Shown here in pieces: positions 22,686-27,097 of a DNA stretch of 27,097 bases. Positions within the stretch are counted from its first letter, which is position 1, and each line of letters opens with the position of its first letter. The position numbers were made by a program, and so were the translations under genes. Below the pieces are notes generated by a model. The model searched no databases, was not told where the DNA came from, and saw only the letters and a program-made list of their open reading frames with translations. Origin of the DNA: JAXHUH01 sp034211175 (GTDB lineage Bacteria; Actinomycetota; Acidimicrobiia; Acidimicrobiales; CAIXPF01); contig JAXHUH010000284.1 of assembly GCA_034211175.1 (NCBI GenBank), positions 1 to 27,097 of the forward strand, in the 5' to 3' direction.

Positions 22686-24319
22686 GAGCGCAGCTCGTTG
22701 CGCAGCACCTTGCCGGCCGGGTTGCGGGGCAGATCGTCGATGAAGACCACGTCCCGGGGCACCTTGAACCGCCCGAGGTTGGCCCGGGCGTGGTCCCGCA
22801 CGGTGTCCTCGTCGAGGTCGGCGCCCTCGACGCGCACGACGACCGCCCGGAGGCGCTCGCCGTACTCCTCGTCGGGGACCCCGACGACCACGACCTCGGC
22901 GACACCGTCGAGCCCCTCGAGCAGCAGCTCGACCTCCCGGGGGTAGAGGTTCTCGCCGCCGCTGACGATCATGTCGTCCTCGCGGCCGTCGATGAACAGC
23001 CGGCCGTCGTCGTCGAGGTGGCCGACGTCGCCGGTCGACATCAGCCCGTCGATCACCGCCCGGGTCGTGCCGCCCGTGTAGCCCTCGAACGCGAAGCCGC
23101 TGCCCACGAAGACCCGGCCCGACACCCCCGCCGGCACCGGCTCGTCGTCGGGGCCGAGCACCCGGATCCTCGTGCCGTGCGGGGCGCGCCCGACGGTGCC
23201 CGGCGCGGCCCGCAGGTCGGACGGGGTGGCGATCGCCGCCTGCGCGACCTCGGTCGAGCCGTACAGGTTGTGGAGGTTCTCGCCGAACGTGTCGAGCCAC
23301 GCCTCGGCCAGCGTCGGGGGCAGGGCCGAGCCGCTGCAGACGACCATGCGCAACGCCGACAGGTCGAGCGAGTCGCGCACCGCCGGGTCGACGGCCAGCA
23401 GCCGCCGGAGCATCACCGGCACCGCGGCGAGCACGGTCGCCCGTTCGGCGGCGAGGGTCCGCAGCGTCGCCTCGGCGTCGAAGCGGCGGTGGACCACCAG
23501 CGTCGAGCCCATGAGCGGCGCCATCTGGCACTGGGACATCCCGAGCGCGTGGAACAGCGGCGGGGCGACGACGATCACGTCGCCCGCCCGGTAGGGCAGC
23601 AGCTCCAACAACCCGGCGACCGCCAACGGATCGGCCGGCGGGCGGCCCCGCCGCGCGCCCTTGGGTACGCCGGTGGTGCCCGACGTGAGCAGCACCAGCG
23701 CTCCGTCGCGAGCCGGCCGGGGCAGCTCGCCGTGGGAGACGGCGCACAGGTCGGGGACCGACAGCACGTCGGTGCCGTCGTCGGGGCCGGTCGGGCGGTC
23801 CGCCACGATCCGCGTCACGCTCGCCGCGACCGAACCGGTTGCGTCGACGAGGTCGGCGTCGTGGGCGAGGAGGTCGATCTCCTCCCGCTCGACGATCTCG
23901 GCGAGCGGTCCGGCGGCCAGCTCCGTGTTGAGCAGGACGACGTCGGCCCCGAGCTTCGATGCGGCCAGGAGCGTCACGACGAGGCCGCGGTGGTTGCGGC
24001 ACAGGATCCCGACCCGTGCGGTCTCGTCGACGCCCCGATCGCGCAGCGCACCGGCGACGTTGGTCGAGACCTCGTCGAGCTCGGCGAAGGTGAGCCGGCC
24101 GTCGTCGTCGACGAACGCGTCGCGCCCGGGGTGGCGTCGGGCGGCGGCCGACACCGCCGCGGCGGCACTGGCCCGCCAACGCACGAACGCCTCGGCGCCG
24201 GCCAGCGCGGCCCGCGGGTCGAGGAGCCCGGCACGGCGCAACGTGTCCAGGGTCGTCACGCCGCGCCCGACCGCGGTGAGCGGCAACGTGAGGCGTCGGG
24301 CGATGGCGTTCGGCTCCAC
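22682..24319 (-). CDS. Acyl-CoA synthetase (AMP-binding family, fatty-acid-CoA ligase type)
   Basis: A 545-residue adenylate-forming enzyme that activates a carboxylic acid as acyl-AMP and transfers it to CoA. The ATP-binding loop is LLTSGTTGVPKGA (about 208-220), followed by APPLFHALGM, LYGSTEVAQ (motif A5), STGDVGHLDDDGRLFIDGR (A7-A8 hinge) and DDMIVSGGENLYPREVE. The catalytic Lys is in PAGKVLRNEL at the C terminus. The N terminus (RRLTLPLTAVGRGVTTLDTLRRAGLL) is typical of actinobacterial long- or medium-chain fatty-acid ligases. GTG 24319 gives this N terminus; the extension upstream is Pro/Gly-rich and unlike the family. Chain-length preference is unknown. Confidence 0.92.
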   Translation of the reverse strand: MEPNAIARRLTLPLTAVGRGVTTLDTLRRAGLLDPRAALAGAEAFVRWRASAAAAVSAAARRHPGRDAFVDDDGRLTFAELDEVSTNVAGALRDRGVDETARVGILCRNHRGLVVTLLAASKLGADVVLLNTELAAGPLAEIVEREEIDLLAHDADLVDATGSVAASVTRIVADRPTGPDDGTDVLSVPDLCAVSHGELPRPARDGALVLLTSGTTGVPKGARRGRPPADPLAVAGLLELLPYRAGDVIVVAPPLFHALGMSQCQMAPLMGSTLVVHRRFDAEATLRTLAAERATVLAAVPVMLRRLLAVDPAVRDSLDLSALRMVVCSGSALPPTLAEAWLDTFGENLHNLYGSTEVAQAAIATPSDLRAAPGTVGRAPHGTRIRVLGPDDEPVPAGVSGRVFVGSGFAFEGYTGGTTRAVIDGLMSTGDVGHLDDDGRLFIDGREDDMIVSGGENLYPREVELLLEGLDGVAEVVVVGVPDEEYGERLRAVVVRVEGADLDEDTVRDHARANLGRFKVPRDVVFIDDLPRNPAGKVLRNELRS

Positions 24320-24483
24320 GGGCCCAGTCTTCCAGGTCCCTTCACCGCGGGGCCGCTCCGAGTGCGACGCACCGTCGTCCGTGGTCCCGGGCGAATCGCC
24401 GGAAATGCCGGCGGGACGTCCGGTTCGCGTCGGGACCCGCAATGATGGATCGGCGGGCATCACGTGGCGGAGAAGGAGTCGTG

Positions 24484-25500
24484 ATGTTCGCTCTGGCGTC
24501 GCAGCCGAGCCCCGAGCCGGCGGTGCCCGATCCCTCCGGCGGCGCGGCGACCGGCGGAGGCTCGCCGGTCTCCTCGGAGGTCGATCCCGAGCAGGTGGAG
24601 AGCGTCGTCCCCAGCGGGTTGACCTGGGACGACTGGCTGCAGGCCGGCCTGATCGTCGTCGGCGCGATCGCCGCGGCGATGATCCTTCGCCGCCTCGTCG
24701 AGCGGGCTGCCGAGAAGAGCGGCCTCGAACCGGGCGTGGGGCGGGTCGCCGGTCGCGCGGTGGCCACGATCGCCGGCGCCGCCGGCATCATCTACGGGCT
24801 CAACGCGGTCGGCGTGCGGATCGGGCCGCTCCTCGGCCTGTTCGGTGTCGGCGGTGTCGCCCTCGCGTTCGCGCTCCAGGACATCCTCGAGAACCTCATC
24901 GCCGGCGTGATGCTCCAGGCCCGGCGGCCGTTCGCCATCGGCGACCAGGTCCAGACGAACGAGCTGGAGGGCGTCGTGATCGACGTCGACTTCCGCTCCG
25001 TCGTGCTCAAGACGTTCGACGGCGTGCGGGTCATCCTCCCGAGCTCCCAGGTCCTGAAGAACCCGATCGAGAACCGCACGTCGTTCCGGGTCCGGCGCAC
25101 GACGCTGGCGGTCGGTGTCGGCTACGACGAGGACCTCGAGCACGCCACGGGCCTCGTCATGGAGGCGGTCGCCTCGGTCGAGGGTGTCCTCGAGTCGCCC
25201 GAGCCCGAGGTGTACATCGAGGCGTTCGGGGAGTCGAGCATCGACCTCGCCGTGCGGTTCTGGCACCTGCCCGACGAGGCGACGATGTGGCGGGTGCGTC
25301 ACGCCGCGGCCATCGCGGTGAAGTCGGCCCTCGACACGGCCGGCGTGGAGATGCCGTTCCCGCACCGCACGCTGCAGCTCGCGTGGGCGGACGATCGCGA
25401 CCGCCCGGGCCCCGAGCGACCCCGTCGGCGGCGCCCGGTTCCCACCGGTCCCGGGCGTCAGAACGGCGATTCGGGCGGGCGGTCCGCGCGCATCGCGTGA
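24484..25500 (+). CDS. MscS family mechanosensitive channel
   Basis: A 338-residue membrane protein. A hydrophilic N terminus (about 1-45, Pro/Ser/Gly-rich) is followed by three helices: about 50-72, about 82-103, and the pore helix about 108-140 with the Gly/Ala-rich GLFGVGGVALAFALQDILEN pattern of TM3. The beta domain (about 145-205) contains FAIGDQV, GVVIDVDFRSVVLKTFDG and the ILPSSQVLKNPIEN motif of MscS proteins. An alpha/beta C-terminal domain and an Arg/Pro-rich tail (about 300-338) complete it. It should open under membrane tension during osmotic downshock. AAGGAG is five bases before the ATG at 24484; an adjacent in-frame GTG at 24481 is less likely. The 164-bp gap to the divergent ligase gene shows no other gene. 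Confidence 0.93.
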   Translation: MFALASQPSPEPAVPDPSGGAATGGGSPVSSEVDPEQVESVVPSGLTWDDWLQAGLIVVGAIAAAMILRRLVERAAEKSGLEPGVGRVAGRAVATIAGAAGIIYGLNAVGVRIGPLLGLFGVGGVALAFALQDILENLIAGVMLQARRPFAIGDQVQTNELEGVVIDVDFRSVVLKTFDGVRVILPSSQVLKNPIENRTSFRVRRTTLAVGVGYDEDLEHATGLVMEAVASVEGVLESPEPEVYIEAFGESSIDLAVRFWHLPDEATMWRVRHAAAIAVKSALDTAGVEMPFPHRTLQLAWADDRDRPGPERPRRRRPVPTGPGRQNGDSGGRSARIA

Positions 25501-25519
25501 AACCTCGTCGAATGCGGGG

Positions 25520-25530
25520 TACCGTCGGTA
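25520..25530. promoter_or_regulatory. Candidate TetR operator
   Basis: TACCG-T-CGGTA is a perfect palindrome 22 bases before the TetR start, in the 52-bp gap after mscS. The position suits an autoregulatory site; the half-sites are short. Confidence 0.4.
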
Positions 25531-25552
25531 AAAGTCACGTGAGGAGGGGCAC

Positions 25553-26155
25553 GTGGAACAGCGCAGGGGGAGACCGCGCAGTGAGGAGGCCCGTAGGGCC
25601 ATCTTGCGTGCCGTCGTCGATGAGTTGGGGGAGGGGGGACCGGCGGCATTGCCGGTCGACAGAGTCGCCTCGCGAGCGGGGGTGAGCAAGGCGACGATCT
25701 ACCGTTGGTGGCGCTCGAAGCACGAGGTCGTGCTGGAGGCGCTGGTCGACGCGCTCGACACCGAGCTCGATCTGACCGAGACGGGGAGGTTGCGCGAGGA
25801 CCTACGGCGCCAGCTCTGCCAGCTGGTGACGACCATGACCGGCGATCTCGGGACCGTGATCCGGACCGTCATCGCCGCCGGTCAGGGTGATCACCGGCTC
25901 AACGAGTGCTTCCGGCGTCAGGTCCTGGCCAAGACCCGCGGCCGCATCGAGGCCACCCTCGCGAGGGGTGTGGTCGAAGGTGAGCTGCGCGGTGACGCCG
26001 ATCTCGACGTCGTCGTCGACACGCTCGTGTCGCCGTTGTGGATGCGCCTCGTGCTCGGTCACGGCACCATCGACCACGCACTGGTCGACAAGCTGATCGA
26101 CACGGTGCTCGACGGCGTCGGCGTGGGCGAACGGGAGCCGGCGACGACCGGCTGA
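25553..26155 (+). CDS. TetR/AcrR family transcriptional regulator
   Basis: A 200-residue repressor-type protein. The DNA-binding domain (about 5-62) contains RRAILRAVVDELGEGG, the helix-turn-helix LPVDRVASRAGVSKATIYRW and the closing WRSKHEVVLEAL. The C-terminal ligand and dimerisation domain (about 70-190) resembles the TetR_C_11-like group (LVTTMTGDLGTVIRTVIAAG). GTG 25553 is preceded by GAGGAGGGG three bases upstream, an unusually strong ribosome binding site. It follows mscS by 52 bases on the same strand. The controlled genes are not evident; mscS is unlikely to be the target of a downstream TetR unless they share a transcript. Confidence 0.92.
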   Translation: MEQRRGRPRSEEARRAILRAVVDELGEGGPAALPVDRVASRAGVSKATIYRWWRSKHEVVLEALVDALDTELDLTETGRLREDLRRQLCQLVTTMTGDLGTVIRTVIAAGQGDHRLNECFRRQVLAKTRGRIEATLARGVVEGELRGDADLDVVVDTLVSPLWMRLVLGHGTIDHALVDKLIDTVLDGVGVGEREPATTG

Positions 26156-26171
26156 GGCCGGGGTCCTCGAC

Positions 26172-26236
26172 CCGACCCACCAGCTGCGCCCGACTCCGGG
26201 GGGAGGAGCGGGTCGGCGCCGAGCGGTGCGCCGCTC
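26172..26236. terminator. Bidirectional terminator region between the tetR and alkD-like genes
   Basis: CCGACCC (26172-26178) pairs with GGGTCGG (26210-26216), and GAGCGG-TGCG-CCGCTC (26221-26236) is a perfect 6-bp hairpin that overlaps the alkD stop codon. Both lie between convergent genes. There is no T-run. Confidence 0.45.
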
Positions 26237-27047
26237 AGCGTCGGCGCGTCTCGAGCGTGGCGACGAGGGCCGGGTCGAGGACCTTGCGCGCCTCCCGCCA
26301 GGTCACACCGCTCATCTGCTCGACGTGGGCGTCGCAGTAGGTCGCGACGTCCGCCGGTGTGTCGCGCCCGATCTCGCGCAGCACCCAGCCGATGGCCTTG
26401 CGGATGAAGAACTCGCGCTCGCCCAGCATCGGCGCGGTGATCGTCTCGAACCGGTCGAACCCCACGACACCGGCGCGGATCGGCCGCGACAGGCACAGCA
26501 CCGAGCTGCGCCGGACCCAGAAGTCGTCGTCGGCCCGCCAGCGGTCGGTCCAGGTCGCTTCGGCGCCGGGCGCCGCGGTGAGGATGCGGCCGGCGATGCC
26601 GTGGGCGAGCGGGTCGACCAGCGCCCACGTGTGGGCGTCGCGGACCCAGCGCTCGACGAGGCCGAGGTCGTCGGGCCCGAGCACCGTGGCGGTCTCCTCG
26701 GCGCCGTCGGTCTGGTCAGCGCGTCGGTGCCGACGACGACGCGGCGGGGAGCTGACGGCCTCCAACAGGTCGACCGCGGCACCCCGCCGCTCGTAGCAGT
26801 TGCCGGTCCACAGCGCCTCGGCGACGGCCCGCACGAGGTCGAGGTCCCGCGGCGGCCCATCGGCGCGCAGCCACGTGGTGGCGACCTTGCGGCGTGCGGG
26901 TACCCGTACGCCGAGGTGGTCGTAGCTGCTCTTCAGGTACGCCTTCTCGCCGACAGCCCGCTCGGGGTCGGCGAGGACGCGCAGCTCATCGACGATCTCA
27001 CCGACCGCCGAGTCGACCTGGTCCGGGTCCGCGGGTGCCACCGCGAC
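26235..27047 (-). CDS. AlkD-like DNA alkylation repair glycosylase
   Basis: About 270 residues of HEAT-like alpha-alpha repeats. AlkD removes 3- and 7-alkylated purines without base flipping. The key residues are visible by comparison with the characterised Bacillus AlkD: the Trp and Asp spaced four apart in HTWALVDPLA (about 140), and the conserved segment EREFFIRKAIGWVLRE (about 210-226) with the Trp that stacks on DNA. YLKSSYDHLGVRVPARRK near the N terminus is also typical. An Arg-rich insertion with PPRRRRHRR (about 105-115) interrupts the repeats. The start is uncertain: GTG 27047, GTG 27041 or GTG 27074 are in frame, and an origin beyond the window edge is unlikely because AlkD proteins begin near here. 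Confidence 0.85.
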   Translation of the reverse strand, partial: VAVAPADPDQVDSAVGEIVDELRVLADPERAVGEKAYLKSSYDHLGVRVPARRKVATTWLRADGPPRDLDLVRAVAEALWTGNCYERRGAAVDLLEAVSSPPRRRRHRRADQTDGAEETATVLGPDDLGLVERWVRDAHTWALVDPLAHGIAGRILTAAPGAEATWTDRWRADDDFWVRRSSVLCLSRPIRAGVVGFDRFETITAPMLGEREFFIRKAIGWVLREIGRDTPADVATYCDAHVEQMSGVTWREARKVLDPALVATLETRRR

Positions 27048-27097
27048 ATCTTCGCAGCGGCACCCGAACCGCACCCGAACCGGCCGGCGCGGCCGAC

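Overview
The window reads as chromosomal DNA of a very GC-rich actinobacterium, most likely from the class Acidimicrobiia. This is an inference from protein style (RskA-type anti-sigma factor, PadR-controlled MacB/FtsX-type ABC operon, Nei2-like glycosylase), frequent GTG starts, GTGA/ATGA gene overlaps and apparently leaderless genes. I see no phage, plasmid, transposase or CRISPR genes. Most genes are ordinary housekeeping or envelope genes; the unusual material is in the intergenic DNA.

Layout. 1-3.2 kb: the 3' part of a membrane-anchored extracytoplasmic protein (start not certain because of the window edge), a VOC-fold protein, a DUF2007 protein and a Nei/Fpg DNA glycosylase. 3.0-9.9 kb, minus strand: a tightly overlapping operon of padR, an ABC ATPase, two large paralogous FtsX-type permeases and perhaps a small hypothetical gene. 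A cluster of palindromes upstream is the probable PadR operator, preceded by four 17-bp tandem repeats. 10.0-14.2 kb: lon (minus), tRNA-Leu(UAG) (plus) and clpP (plus), so two ATP-dependent protease genes lie back to back around a tRNA. 14.2-16.2 kb, minus: a CAP-domain lipoprotein, a small lipoprotein and ribulose-phosphate 3-epimerase. 16.4-21.9 kb, plus: an Fe-S RNA (uracil-5) methyltransferase, an ECF sigma factor with its RskA-type anti-sigma factor, two tandem parallel beta-helix surface proteins and a multi-pass membrane protein. 21.9-24.3 kb, minus: an acyl-CoA ligase overlapping a SpoU/TrmH RNA methyltransferase. 24.5-27.1 kb: an MscS channel, a TetR regulator and, convergent, an AlkD-type DNA glycosylase.

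The strongest candidate for something undescribed is a pair of structured elements flanking the lon/tRNA/clpP block. One lies just upstream of lon (minus strand, 12619-12782), the other downstream of clpP (plus strand, 14028-14203). Each has, in the same order and nearly the same spacing, a long hairpin, a second hairpin with a 21-nt loop that matches at 19 of 21 positions, a 37-nt linker matching at 30 of 37 positions and holding a 4-bp mini-hairpin, and a final GC hairpin. All the long stems differ completely in sequence between copies yet stay paired. That pattern of conserved loops and covarying stems fits a structured RNA or a hairpin-selected dispersed repeat. Other structured noncoding DNA includes a possible three-way junction just before the CAP gene, serial hairpins downstream of lon, and tandem repeats before clpP and after it.
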